64,000 bases of DNA from Mycobacterium kyorinense (GTDB lineage: Bacteria; Actinomycetota; Actinomycetes; Mycobacteriales; Mycobacteriaceae): assembly GCF_002101735.1 (NCBI RefSeq), contig NZ_LQPE01000172.1, positions 1 through 64,000 on the forward strand, in the 5' to 3' direction. Below, in pieces: positions 50,370 to 58,791 of this stretch. The translations under genes and the position numbers were made by a program. The stretch's first letter is position 1. Every line of letters begins with the position of its first letter. The notes beneath the pieces are model-generated. The model was not told where the DNA came from and ran no database searches. It saw only the letters and a program-made list of their open reading frames with translations.

Positions 50370-52021
50370 GCAGCCGGGCGCCGCTGGACCCGCGACTGTG
50401 GCGGGGTTCGGCGGCGCTGCGCTGCTTCCTGATCGCCACCGTGACCTGTGGCGTGGTGATCTCCGGCTGTGCGGTCGCGTCCGCGATTGTGCTGGCGCAC
50501 ATCGTTTCCCGGGTGATCACGGACCCCGGTGCGCGCGGCCTTGCGCAGTGGGTGCCGATGCTGTCGATTCTGTTGGCGCTGTGGGCTGTTCGCAGCGCCG
50601 CGCATTGGCTGCAAGCGCGGCTGGGCCAGCGGGGCGCGAGCGCGGTGATCGCCGACCTCAGCGGACAGGTACTGGCCGCGGTTACGGCCCGGCAGCCCCG
50701 GCAACTGGCGGCCCAGCGCGACGCCGCCACGACGGTGGTGACCCGCGGCCTCGACGCGTTGCGGCCCTATTTCACCGCGTATCTCCCCGCGTTGCTGCTG
50801 GCCGCGATCCTGACCCCCGCCAGTGTCGTCGTGGTCGCATTGTACGACGTGAGATCCGCGGTACTAGTGCTGATCACCTTGCCGCTCATCCCGATTTTCA
50901 TGGTGCTGATCGGACTGGCAACCGCTCAGCGCTCGGCGACGGCGCTGGCCGCGATGACCACGCTGCAGGCCCGGCTACTGGATCTGATTGCCGGCATCCC
51001 CACGCTGCGGGCATTGGGCCGGGCCGCCGGCCCGGAGCATCGCATCGCCGAACTCGCGGCGGCACATCGGCGTTCGACGATGGCGACGCTGCGGATCGCG
51101 TTTCTTTCGGCGCTGGTGCTGGAGCTGCTGGCCACGCTGGGCGTCGCGGTGGTCGCGGTCAGCATCGGTTTGCGGTTGGTGTTCGGCGGAATCAGCCTGA
51201 CCGCGGGTCTGACGGTGTTGTTGCTGGCGCCCGACGTCTACTGGCCGCTGCGCCGCATCGGGGTGGAATTCCATGCCGCTCAGGACGGCCGGGCCGCGGC
51301 GGACAAAGCCTTTGCGCTGATCGAGGGTTCACCGACCGAGGTGTCAGGCACCCGGACCGTCGACGCGAACGGCGCCCCGATTCGCATCGAGAACCTCGGC
51401 GTGACCGGCCGCGACGGCCAATGTCCGCATGACCTCAGCGTCGTGATCGAGCCGGGCCGGGTCACGGTGCTCACCGGCCCCAACGGCGTGGGAAAGAGCA
51501 CCACGTTGCACGTGATCGCCGGTATCACCACGCCGACTGCGGGCCGCGTCGCCGTAGCAGGTGTCGACGTCGCCGATCTGGATCGGGCCGCTTGGTGGCG
51601 GCAGCTGGCCTGGTTGCCGCAGCGCCCGGTCCTCGTCCCCGGAACCATCGCCGAGAACTTGGCCTTGTTCGGCGAGCTCGCTGACGTTGACGCTGCTTGT
51701 GCCGCAGCCTGTTTCGACAGCGTGCTGGCCGAGCTGCCCGCCGGCATGCGGATGCGGATCGGCCGCGGCGGGGTGGGACTGTCGCTGGGTCAGCGGCAAC
51801 GGCTGGGTTTGGCCCGGGCGCTCGGCTCGTCGGCGCCGGTGCTGCTGCTCGACGAGCCCACCGCGCATCTGGATGCCGCAACCGAAGCCGCGGTGCTGCA
51901 GGCGATTGTCAAGCGGGCCCGCGCCGGGGCGACGGTGGTGGTCGTGGGCCACCGCGAGCAGGTCGTCGGGATCGGAGACCGAGTCGTCGAGGTCGGCCGG
52001 GAGTGTCATGTCCAGGTCTGA
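50366..52021 (+). CDS. cydD: ABC transporter CydD (cytochrome bd assembly)
   Basis: 551-residue fused membrane-plus-ATPase half-transporter. Six membrane helices, then an ATPase with Walker A GPNGVGKSTT, signature LSLGQRQRL, Walker B VLLLDEPTAHLD and a switch His in VVVGHREQ. CydDC is needed to assemble cytochrome bd; in E. coli it binds haem and moves thiols, and recent work favours haem. Note the signature LSLGQ instead of LSGGQ. Overlaps cydB by 4 bases and cydC by 14. Confidence 0.95.
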   Translation: MSSRAPLDPRLWRGSAALRCFLIATVTCGVVISGCAVASAIVLAHIVSRVITDPGARGLAQWVPMLSILLALWAVRSAAHWLQARLGQRGASAVIADLSGQVLAAVTARQPRQLAAQRDAATTVVTRGLDALRPYFTAYLPALLLAAILTPASVVVVALYDVRSAVLVLITLPLIPIFMVLIGLATAQRSATALAAMTTLQARLLDLIAGIPTLRALGRAAGPEHRIAELAAAHRRSTMATLRIAFLSALVLELLATLGVAVVAVSIGLRLVFGGISLTAGLTVLLLAPDVYWPLRRIGVEFHAAQDGRAAADKAFALIEGSPTEVSGTRTVDANGAPIRIENLGVTGRDGQCPHDLSVVIEPGRVTVLTGPNGVGKSTTLHVIAGITTPTAGRVAVAGVDVADLDRAAWWRQLAWLPQRPVLVPGTIAENLALFGELADVDAACAAACFDSVLAELPAGMRMRIGRGGVGLSLGQRQRLGLARALGSSAPVLLLDEPTAHLDAATEAAVLQAIVKRARAGATVVVVGHREQVVGIGDRVVEVGRECHVQV

Positions 52022-53657
52022 CCCACTGCTGAGCGCGGTTGCACTGCTGCGGCCACGGCTGCCGCGCCTGCTGTTGGCCGTCATGCTGGGCGTGCTTTCG
52101 CTGGGCAGCGCGCTGGCATTGGCGGGGGTATCGGCTTGGCTGATCACCCGGGCTTGGCAGATGCCGCCGGTGCTGGACCTGTCGGTCGCGGTGGTGGCGG
52201 TGCGAACGTTCGCGATTTCCCGTGGGGTGCTGCACTATTGCGAGCGACTGGCCAGCCACGATGCCGCGTTACGTGCCGCCGGCACGGCCCGCGCGGAAAT
52301 CTATTATCGCCTGGCGCACGGCCCGGCAGACGTCGCCACCCGGTTGCACAGCGGCGAGCTGGTAGCACGCGTCGGCGCCGATGTCGACCAGCTGGCCGAT
52401 GTGTTGGTCCGTGCCCTGCTGCCGATCTGCGTCGCGGCGACACTGGCGGTCACGGCAACCACGGTCGTCGCCGTCATCTCGGTAGCGGCGGCCGCGGTCA
52501 TGGCCGTCTGCCTGCTGGTTGCCGGTGTCGTCGGGCCATGGCTGGCCGCTCGGGCCGCGACGACGCAGGAAGCCATTGCGCGGCAACACCATTCCGGACG
52601 CGACGTGTCCGCCATGCTGGCGCTCGAGCACGCAGCCGAGCTACGCGTCGGCGGAACACTGCCGCAGGTGATCGCCGACTCACAACGCAGGCAACGCGAT
52701 TGGGGCGACGCGATCGACGCCGCGGCCAGGCCGGCCGCCGTCGCTGAGGCCATCCCCACGGCCGCGATCGGGTTCAGCGTGTTGGGTGCCGCGGTGGCGG
52801 GGATCGGGATGGCAACCGCTGTTGCGCCGACGACATTGGCCATCCTGATGTTGTTGCCGCTGTCGGCTTTCGAGGCGATTGGTCCGCTTCCGGCTGCCGC
52901 GGTCCAGTTGACCCGGTCACGGCTGGGGGCGCGGCGGCTTCTCGGCCTGGTACCCGATGAGCCGCCCGCACCGATTCAACTGTCGCAACCGGTCACGAGC
53001 TACCGGCTGCGCGCCCACGATGTCGATCTGCCGCCAGGTTCCAGACTGGCGGTGACCGGTGCCAGCGGCGCCGGCAAGACGACGTTGCTGATGACCCTCG
53101 CGGGGCTGCTGCCGCCGCTCCACGGGAAGGTCACACTGGGCGGTATAGCCGTGGACCAGCTCGACGAAGCCGAATTACGGTGTGCCGTAATGTTTTTTGC
53201 GGAGGACGCGCACATCTTCGCCACCACCGTTCGGGACAATTTACTGGTGGCCCGCGGCGACTGCGGCGATGACGAATTGGTGGACGTGCTGCGGCGTGTA
53301 GGTCTCGGTGAGTGGCTGGCCGGTCTTCCCGACGGGCTGGGAACAGTGTTGTCCGGCGGTGCGCACGCGCTGTCGGCCGGCCAGCGCAGGCGATTGCTGC
53401 TGGCCCGGGCGATGATTTCGCCGGCGCATATCGTGCTGCTCGACGAACCGACCGAACACCTCGATGCCGCTGACGCCGAACCCATTTTGCGCGGCCTGCT
53501 CGACCCCGGCTGCGGGCTGATCAGCGCCGAGCGAACGGTCGTGGTGGCAACTCACCATCTGCCCAACGACATTCGTTGTCCCCAACTGCGTGTCGAGGCG
53601 GGCAGGTACCCTGGCTGGCAGCCGTCCACGGCGCCCGATCTGGAGAGCAAGCCATGA
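52008..53657 (+). CDS. cydC: ABC transporter CydC (cytochrome bd assembly)
   Basis: 549-residue partner of CydD with the same layout. Walker A GASGAGKTT, signature region LSAGQRRRL and Walker B IVLLDEPTEHLD. The two proteins form a heterodimer. Start ATG 52008 lies inside the end of cydD; the stop overlaps the next gene (ATGA). In M. tuberculosis the pair is separate as here. Both ATPase sites look intact in Walker A and B. Confidence 0.95.
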   Translation: MSRSDPLLSAVALLRPRLPRLLLAVMLGVLSLGSALALAGVSAWLITRAWQMPPVLDLSVAVVAVRTFAISRGVLHYCERLASHDAALRAAGTARAEIYYRLAHGPADVATRLHSGELVARVGADVDQLADVLVRALLPICVAATLAVTATTVVAVISVAAAAVMAVCLLVAGVVGPWLAARAATTQEAIARQHHSGRDVSAMLALEHAAELRVGGTLPQVIADSQRRQRDWGDAIDAAARPAAVAEAIPTAAIGFSVLGAAVAGIGMATAVAPTTLAILMLLPLSAFEAIGPLPAAAVQLTRSRLGARRLLGLVPDEPPAPIQLSQPVTSYRLRAHDVDLPPGSRLAVTGASGAGKTTLLMTLAGLLPPLHGKVTLGGIAVDQLDEAELRCAVMFFAEDAHIFATTVRDNLLVARGDCGDDELVDVLRRVGLGEWLAGLPDGLGTVLSGGAHALSAGQRRRLLLARAMISPAHIVLLDEPTEHLDAADAEPILRGLLDPGCGLISAERTVVVATHHLPNDIRCPQLRVEAGRYPGWQPSTAPDLESKP

Positions 53658-54169
53658 CCGAATCACCCGACAAGCCGCCGGAAAATCCTCCGCCGCCATA
53701 CCCGTACTCATACCCGTATCCGCCCGGTGGGTATCCCGGCGGATACCCACCGCCGCCGCCCTATTACGGTTATCCGCCGCCACCCGCCATCCCCAAGAAC
53801 GGGCTCGGCATCGCGTCGCTCGTATTGGCCATCGTTGGACTGCTCTTCGTCTGGTCGGTAGCCGGCGGCGTTGTCCTCGGAATCGTCGCAACCATACTGG
53901 GGTTCATCGGGTGGGCGCGAGTCAAGCGCGGCGAGGCCAACAACGGTGGGGTCGCAATCGCCGGCATCGTGTTGGGCATCGTGGCTGTCATCGTCGGGCT
54001 TGCATTCGCCGCCATCTGGATTGCGCTGTGGAAAGACGTCGGCGGCGACAACTATTTCGATTGCCTGGACCGGGCCGGCTCGAATCGCATTCGCCAGCAG
54101 CAGTGCGCGGATCAGTTCCGCGAAAACGTCGAGAACCGGTTGAGCGTCACGCTGACGCCCACACCTTAG
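53654..54169 (+). CDS. DUF4190 membrane protein with Pro/Tyr-rich N-terminus
   Basis: 171 residues. Residues 1-45 are Pro/Tyr/Gly-rich (repeats of PYPYSYPYPPGGYPGG type), followed by two membrane helices of the DUF4190 type (LGIASLVLAIVGLLFVW and GGVAIAGIVLGIVAVIVGL) and a short outer end with two Cys. The start overlaps the cydC stop, so it is made with the bd oxidase assembly proteins; an assembly or quality role is possible but unproved. Ends overlapping the next convergent gene by 4 bases. Confidence 0.8.
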   Translation: MTESPDKPPENPPPPYPYSYPYPPGGYPGGYPPPPPYYGYPPPPAIPKNGLGIASLVLAIVGLLFVWSVAGGVVLGIVATILGFIGWARVKRGEANNGGVAIAGIVLGIVAVIVGLAFAAIWIALWKDVGGDNYFDCLDRAGSNRIRQQQCADQFRENVENRLSVTLTPTP

Positions 54170-55563
54170 AGTCGGCGGCGGCGCGGCATGAATTCCAGCG
54201 TCAACAGCACGTACAGCAGGGGAACCACCTGGGTCAACCTGATCAGCACGTAGCGCCGGTCGCCCAATGCGTGGAACTTGCGCAGATAACGGTAGAGCGA
54301 CTCGAGCGCAATCAGCGGATCGCCCAAGTGGATCAACCGGTACACGATGGTTTGCATCCAGCCGCGTTTCTTCTCGTCGAAGATCTCCGGGAACGCCGCG
54401 AACGCCAACGACAATCGCTGCGCCCCAGCATCTTTGGCGGCGTACACCATGTCGACGCTGAGCCGCTCGTCGATTCCGTTGGGAGCCCCGCGGCGGCGCC
54501 ACGGTACGTCGAGGCTGACATCGCTGCCGGCGCCGGCGATCGCGTACCGGTGAAAGCCCTGCACCCGGCCCGAAGCATCCCTGGCGATGATCAGCTGCAC
54601 GCCCGGATAACGGCCTTCCAGAGCGCCGTCGAGGGCCATCGCGAATCCACGTTCGGTGTGCGCACCGCTGGGTGATGCCCGCAGCACGTCGGTCAGTTCC
54701 GCGAGCCGCTTCTCGTCGAGTTCCTGTTCGGCGACGATCTCGGTGGTGATACCGAAATTGTGGGTGCGCTTGACGGCTTGACGCAGATTGCGGAACTTGC
54801 GCCCAACCATTTCGAAATCCGCCACGTCGATGACGACGTCGCGACCGATCGGCACCGCACGCAGCGACTGGCCCAGCACTGCCGGGTCGCTCCACAAGTC
54901 GAGCCGTCGCTCGCTGCAACACAACACCACGATTCGCCAGCCGCGGGTGTGACACATGGCCGCGAAATCGGCGACCAGTTGCGGGAATTGCGTTTCGTCA
55001 CCGATCGGGTCACCGCTGACGACCGCAAATCCGATGCGGGTGCGGTAGGCCAGCGCCGCCTTACCGTCCCCGCTGAAGTAGTAGGACTTGTTGACCTGCA
55101 TGGCGAACGGCGCCAACGGGTCGCCGGCCGTGGCTTGGATCAACCCCCATACTTTGGGCAGATCCTCGGGTTGCGGACGCGCCGACGTCGGCCACATCAG
55201 TGCCAGGCCCGTTCCCGCGATCAACAGGTCGCCGAACAGATCGAAGGAAAGCACGTGCGCGGCGATTCCGGCGAACAGCATGAGGGCCGCCGCGACCGCA
55301 TGCTTGGCCGTCACCGGGCGGCCCAGGAAGATGCCGCGCGCGATCAACGCCACCGCCGCCAGCACCGTCAGCGACCATGCCAGCCGTCCGGCGGGTTCCC
55401 AGTCGGGGTGTCGATGGTCGCGCGCGACAAGGGTGATCAGCCAGCACGCCGCGCTCAGCAGGGCCAGTGCGCTGATCCACCGGGCCGCCGGGGAATTGAC
55501 GTGGACGACGACCCGCTCGGCAGCCCGGAGTCTGGGTTGGACGTCAACCGACGACTCGTTCAC
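54166..55563 (-). CDS. DUF2156 (LysX/MprF-like) membrane protein, Rv1619-like
   Basis: 465 residues. Five or so N-terminal helices, then a DUF2156 domain that parallels that of LysX in this window: KAALAYRTRIGFAVVSGDPIGD, DVADFEMVGRKFRNLRQAVK, HTERGFAMALDGALEG and SVDMVYAAKDAGAQRLSL. There is no tRNA synthetase domain, so it would need aminoacyl-tRNA from elsewhere or have another acyl donor. The start is chosen at GTG 55563, behind GGAGGTGG; a GTG two codons earlier overlaps that site. Substrate unknown. Confidence 0.83.
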   Translation of the reverse strand: MNESSVDVQPRLRAAERVVVHVNSPAARWISALALLSAACWLITLVARDHRHPDWEPAGRLAWSLTVLAAVALIARGIFLGRPVTAKHAVAAALMLFAGIAAHVLSFDLFGDLLIAGTGLALMWPTSARPQPEDLPKVWGLIQATAGDPLAPFAMQVNKSYYFSGDGKAALAYRTRIGFAVVSGDPIGDETQFPQLVADFAAMCHTRGWRIVVLCCSERRLDLWSDPAVLGQSLRAVPIGRDVVIDVADFEMVGRKFRNLRQAVKRTHNFGITTEIVAEQELDEKRLAELTDVLRASPSGAHTERGFAMALDGALEGRYPGVQLIIARDASGRVQGFHRYAIAGAGSDVSLDVPWRRRGAPNGIDERLSVDMVYAAKDAGAQRLSLAFAAFPEIFDEKKRGWMQTIVYRLIHLGDPLIALESLYRYLRKFHALGDRRYVLIRLTQVVPLLYVLLTLEFMPRRRRL

Positions 55564-55698
55564 ACCCACCTCCGGTTTGCTCTGTGTCGTCGTCCTGTCC
55601 TCGTTGGGAGTACCCAGTAGGTTACGCTCCGACGCTGATAGCCATATCGCTACGCAACGTGTCGCAACCGGATCGTTGCCGGCCGCTGACCGCCGACG

Positions 55699-56562
55699 TC
55701 ATGGCCGCGAACTGGGGAAATACTTCACGACGCCTTCTTGCACCACGGTGGCGACGGGCCGGCCCGAGCGGTCGAAAAAATGACCGGTGCCCAGGCCGCG
55801 GGAATCCGCGGCGACCGGCGACGAGGTGGAGTACAGCACCCAGTCGTCGAAGTCGACCTGGCGGTGAAACCACACTGAGTGATTGACGGTGGCGGCGAAG
55901 ATCCGGTCGAATCCCCACGACAGGCCGTGGGTGGTGATGATCGAGTCCAGCACGGTGGTGTCCGAGCAGTACAGCATCGTCGCGGTGTGCAGCACAGGAT
56001 CGTCGGGCAGCTCGCCGTCGGCCTTCACCCAGACCCGGTTGTAGTCCAGCCGTTCGCCCTTGTCCCGCATGACCCAGGAGGGGTCGTTCGTGTAGCGCCA
56101 CTCGATCGGTTGCAGGGCACTGACGAACAGCGGAACGGTGTCCTCGTAGCCGCGCAGCAGTTCCTTGATGGGTGGCAACGTGTCCGGGTCGGCGACGTCG
56201 GGCGGTTCGATGTTGTGCTCGAGTCCGCGGCCGCCGGCCAGATACGAGATCATCCCCGTGGCCAACAGCATTCCGTCCTGCATCACGTCGATCCGCCGGT
56301 TGGCGAAACGCCGTTCGTCCCGCAACCGCACCACCCGGAATTCGATGTCTTTGGTGGTGTCGCCGCCGTTGATGAAGTGAACGGAAAGCGCATTGGGAGG
56401 CAGGTCGCGGGTCAGCGTGCGGCTGGCCGCCACAAACGACTGCGCCATCAACAGGCCGCCGAACGTGCGCGGCGGGTTCTTACTGGGATGGGATCCGATG
56501 AAGACGTCGTCGCCCATGGGAAGGAGGTCGAGCACTGTCATCAGCTCGTCGAAGTCGGACAC
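55699..56562 (-). CDS. tesB1: Acyl-CoA thioesterase II (TesB1-like)
   Basis: 287 residues, a double hot-dog fold. Family marks: FGGLLMAQSFVAASRTL in the first half, VHFINGGDTTKDIEFRVVRL, LDSIITTHGLSWGFDRIFAA and the C-terminal HSVWFHRQVDFDDWVLYSTS, with the Asp/Thr/Gln set of TesB in the second half. Hydrolyses acyl-CoA to free acid and CoA. Starts 7 bases after pykA in the same direction, as in M. tuberculosis. Confidence 0.93.
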   Translation of the reverse strand: MSDFDELMTVLDLLPMGDDVFIGSHPSKNPPRTFGGLLMAQSFVAASRTLTRDLPPNALSVHFINGGDTTKDIEFRVVRLRDERRFANRRIDVMQDGMLLATGMISYLAGGRGLEHNIEPPDVADPDTLPPIKELLRGYEDTVPLFVSALQPIEWRYTNDPSWVMRDKGERLDYNRVWVKADGELPDDPVLHTATMLYCSDTTVLDSIITTHGLSWGFDRIFAATVNHSVWFHRQVDFDDWVLYSTSSPVAADSRGLGTGHFFDRSGRPVATVVQEGVVKYFPSSRP

Positions 56563-56569
56563 TGGGTGC

Positions 56570-57988
56570 TTAGACGTCTTCCTCGCCGATGCGGTGCACG
56601 TGGATCAGGTTGGTTGACCCGACTGTGCCCGGCGGTGCGCCGGCGACGATGACGACGAGATCGCCGCGCTTGTAACGGCCGAGCTCCAGCAGCGATTTGT
56701 CGACTTGGCGGATCATGCCGTCGGTCGACTGCATGTGCGGAACGATGAACGTCTCGGTGCCCCATGTCATGGCCAGCTGGCTGCGCACTTCCGGCAGGTC
56801 GGTGAAGGCGAGCAGCGGCAGCGGGGTGTGCAGGCGCGCAAGGCGTCGCACGGTGTCGCCGGATTGGGTGAACGCGACCAGCGCCTTGGCGTCGAGCCGT
56901 TCGCCAATGTCGCGCGCGGCGTAGGAGATTACCCCCCGCTTGGTGCGGGGCACATGGGTCAGCGGCGGAGCGGCGGTCGAATTCTCTTCCACCGCACAGA
57001 TAATGCGCGACATCGTCTGAACGGCCGCCAATGCGTGTTTTCCGACCGCGGTTTCCCCGGACAGCATCAGCGCGTCGGCGCCGTCGAGTACCGCGTTGGC
57101 GACGTCGGATGCCTCGGCCCGTGTCGGTCGCGAGTTCTCGATCATCGAGTCGAGCATCTGGGTCGCGACGATGACGGGTTTGGCGTTCTCCCGGGCCATT
57201 TGGATGGCCCGCTTCTGCACCAGCGGAACCTCTTCCAGCGGAAGCTCGACACCCAGATCGCCGCGAGCGACCATCACAGCGTCGAAGGCCAGCACGACGG
57301 CTTCGAGGTTGTCGATGGCTTCGGGCTTTTCGAGTTTGGCGATCACCGGCACGCGGCGGCCGACCCGATCCATCACCTCGTGGACCAGCTCCACGTCGGA
57401 CGGCGACCGCACGAACGACAGCGCGACCATGTCGACGCCCAAATCCAGTGCGAATTCGAGGTCTTCGACGTCCTTGTCCGACAACGCCGGAGCCGAGACG
57501 TTCATCCCCGGCAGCGACATTCCCTTGTTGTTGCTGACCGGGCCGCCCTCGGTGACGGTGCAGACCACGTCGTCGCCTTCGGCGTGTTCGACCACCAGGC
57601 TGACCTTGCCGTCGTCGACCAGGACGCGGTCACCGGGTGCGGCGTCTTTGGCCAGTTGCTTGTAGGTCGTCGACACCCGGTCATGGGTGCCTGCGCAGTC
57701 GGCGACGGTGATCCGCACCGTTTCGCCGTTGGCCCAGTAGGTGGGGCCGTCGGCGAAGCGTCCCAATCGGATCTTGGGACCCTGCAGATCGGCGAGCACA
57801 CCGACGGCGCGACCGGTGGCGTCCGAAGCGGCCCGGACGCGTTCGTAGGCGGCTTTGTGGTCGCTGTAGTCGCCGTGGCTGAAGTTCATTCTGGCGACGT
57901 CCATTCCGGCCTCGACCAGGGCCCTGACTTGCTCGTCCGTGTTACTGGCCGGGCCGAGAGTACAGACGATCTTGCCGCGTCTCGCCAC
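56570..57988 (-). CDS. pykA: Pyruvate kinase
   Basis: 472 residues, the same as M. tuberculosis PykA. GKIVCTLGPASNTDEQVRAL at the start, MNFSHGDYSDH, ADLQGPKIRLGRF, VMVARGDLGVELP and MARENAKPVIVATQMLDSM show all catalytic regions; the C-terminal allosteric domain is complete. Transfers phosphate from PEP to ADP. GTG 57988 is chosen since TATGCT lies 8 bases upstream; the frame is open far upstream but that is shadow sequence. Confidence 0.97.
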   Translation of the reverse strand: MARRGKIVCTLGPASNTDEQVRALVEAGMDVARMNFSHGDYSDHKAAYERVRAASDATGRAVGVLADLQGPKIRLGRFADGPTYWANGETVRITVADCAGTHDRVSTTYKQLAKDAAPGDRVLVDDGKVSLVVEHAEGDDVVCTVTEGGPVSNNKGMSLPGMNVSAPALSDKDVEDLEFALDLGVDMVALSFVRSPSDVELVHEVMDRVGRRVPVIAKLEKPEAIDNLEAVVLAFDAVMVARGDLGVELPLEEVPLVQKRAIQMARENAKPVIVATQMLDSMIENSRPTRAEASDVANAVLDGADALMLSGETAVGKHALAAVQTMSRIICAVEENSTAAPPLTHVPRTKRGVISYAARDIGERLDAKALVAFTQSGDTVRRLARLHTPLPLLAFTDLPEVRSQLAMTWGTETFIVPHMQSTDGMIRQVDKSLLELGRYKRGDLVVIVAGAPPGTVGSTNLIHVHRIGEEDV

Positions 57989-57996
57989 GACGACAA

Positions 57997-58002
57997 AGCA
58001 TA
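57997..58002 (-). promoter_or_regulatory. -10 element, leaderless promoter of pykA
   Basis: TATGCT on the minus strand, 8 bases before GTG 57988, between pykA and the DUF2752 gene. Confidence 0.55.
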
Positions 58003-58017
58003 GTCGTGGTGCCTGAG

Positions 58018-58431
58018 CTACCCGGTGAATAGCGTCGGAACCAGTGGAAAACCGGGCAGATTGCGCAGCACCGTCCAGGCCAGTGTTGCGCTCACGATCG
58101 TCACGATCGCCGGCAGTGGCATCACGGCTTGCCGCCGCTGTCGGCGCACCAGGATCCATGTCGCGAGGATCGGGATGCCGAAGAGCAGGAAGACGTTGTC
58201 GGTGACGGCCTGCACGAGGTTGCCGTGCAGCAGGTCGTGGGTCATGCGAAGTCCGCCGCACGCGGGGCAGTTCCAGCCGGTCAGCAGCCGGAACGGGCAG
58301 GCGGGGAATGCCGAAGTTTCGCTGTGCGGATCGACCAGTCCGACGTAGCCAAGAGCAACTGCCAGCAGTGCCCCGGCGCCCATCGCGCCGTAGCGGCGGC
58401 GTCGCGTCAGCAGCGCCGGGCTAGGTCCCAT
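58018..58431 (-). CDS. DUF2752 membrane protein (Rv1616-like)
   Basis: 137 residues, three membrane helices, with the DUF2752 signature CPFRLLTGWNCPACGGLRM (three Cys) followed by THDLLHGNLVQAVTDN. The Cys could bind a metal or form disulfides. No function is proved for the family. The start overlaps the end of the TM2 gene by 11 bases. Confidence 0.87.
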   Translation of the reverse strand: MGPSPALLTRRRRYGAMGAGALLAVALGYVGLVDPHSETSAFPACPFRLLTGWNCPACGGLRMTHDLLHGNLVQAVTDNVFLLFGIPILATWILVRRQRRQAVMPLPAIVTIVSATLAWTVLRNLPGFPLVPTLFTG

Positions 58432-58765
58432 CGCGCAACGGGCGGCCCTGCGGGTCGCGCACTTTGTCGGTGAGTATCAGCACGGCGTCGACGACGCCCC
58501 AGACCGCGGCGCCAAGCCCGAAGGTGACCAAACCCACAATCAGCTGAGCGATTCCGAGGCCAACCTGGCCCAGGTAGATGCGGCCGATTCCGACGATCCC
58601 GAGCAGACCGATCAGCTGGAGAAGACCGGCGACAACCTTCGACTTGTCCGACAGCGGCTCGCCGGTGACGGGGTGTCGACCGTAGGGCGCCGCCGGGTCC
58701 ACGTAGTTAGCGGGCGGATAGGGCGGCTGCGCTCCGGCAGTAGGGTCGGTCACGCTCTTCAGCAT
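58421..58765 (-). CDS. TM2-domain membrane protein (Rv1615-like)
   Basis: 114 residues. Pro/Tyr-rich N-terminus, then two TM helices with the TM2 pattern (GLLGIVGIGRIYLGQVGLGI and VTFGLGAAVWGVVDAVLILT), where a short DRF-like turn is replaced by GIGRIYLGQ. Start may be ATG 58765 or GTG 58753 (VTDPTAGAQPPYPP). Lies 26 bases after lgt. Function unknown. Confidence 0.83.
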   Translation of the reverse strand: MLKSVTDPTAGAQPPYPPANYVDPAAPYGRHPVTGEPLSDKSKVVAGLLQLIGLLGIVGIGRIYLGQVGLGIAQLIVGLVTFGLGAAVWGVVDAVLILTDKVRDPQGRPLRDGT

Positions 58766-58791
58766 GCCAGTTCGGCTTGCGGGCGGGGCGG

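Noticed and set aside
57989..58261. Upstream extension of pykA
   Set aside because: The added residues are Arg/Pro-rich and cover the DUF2752 gene; the start at 57988 gives the exact family length.
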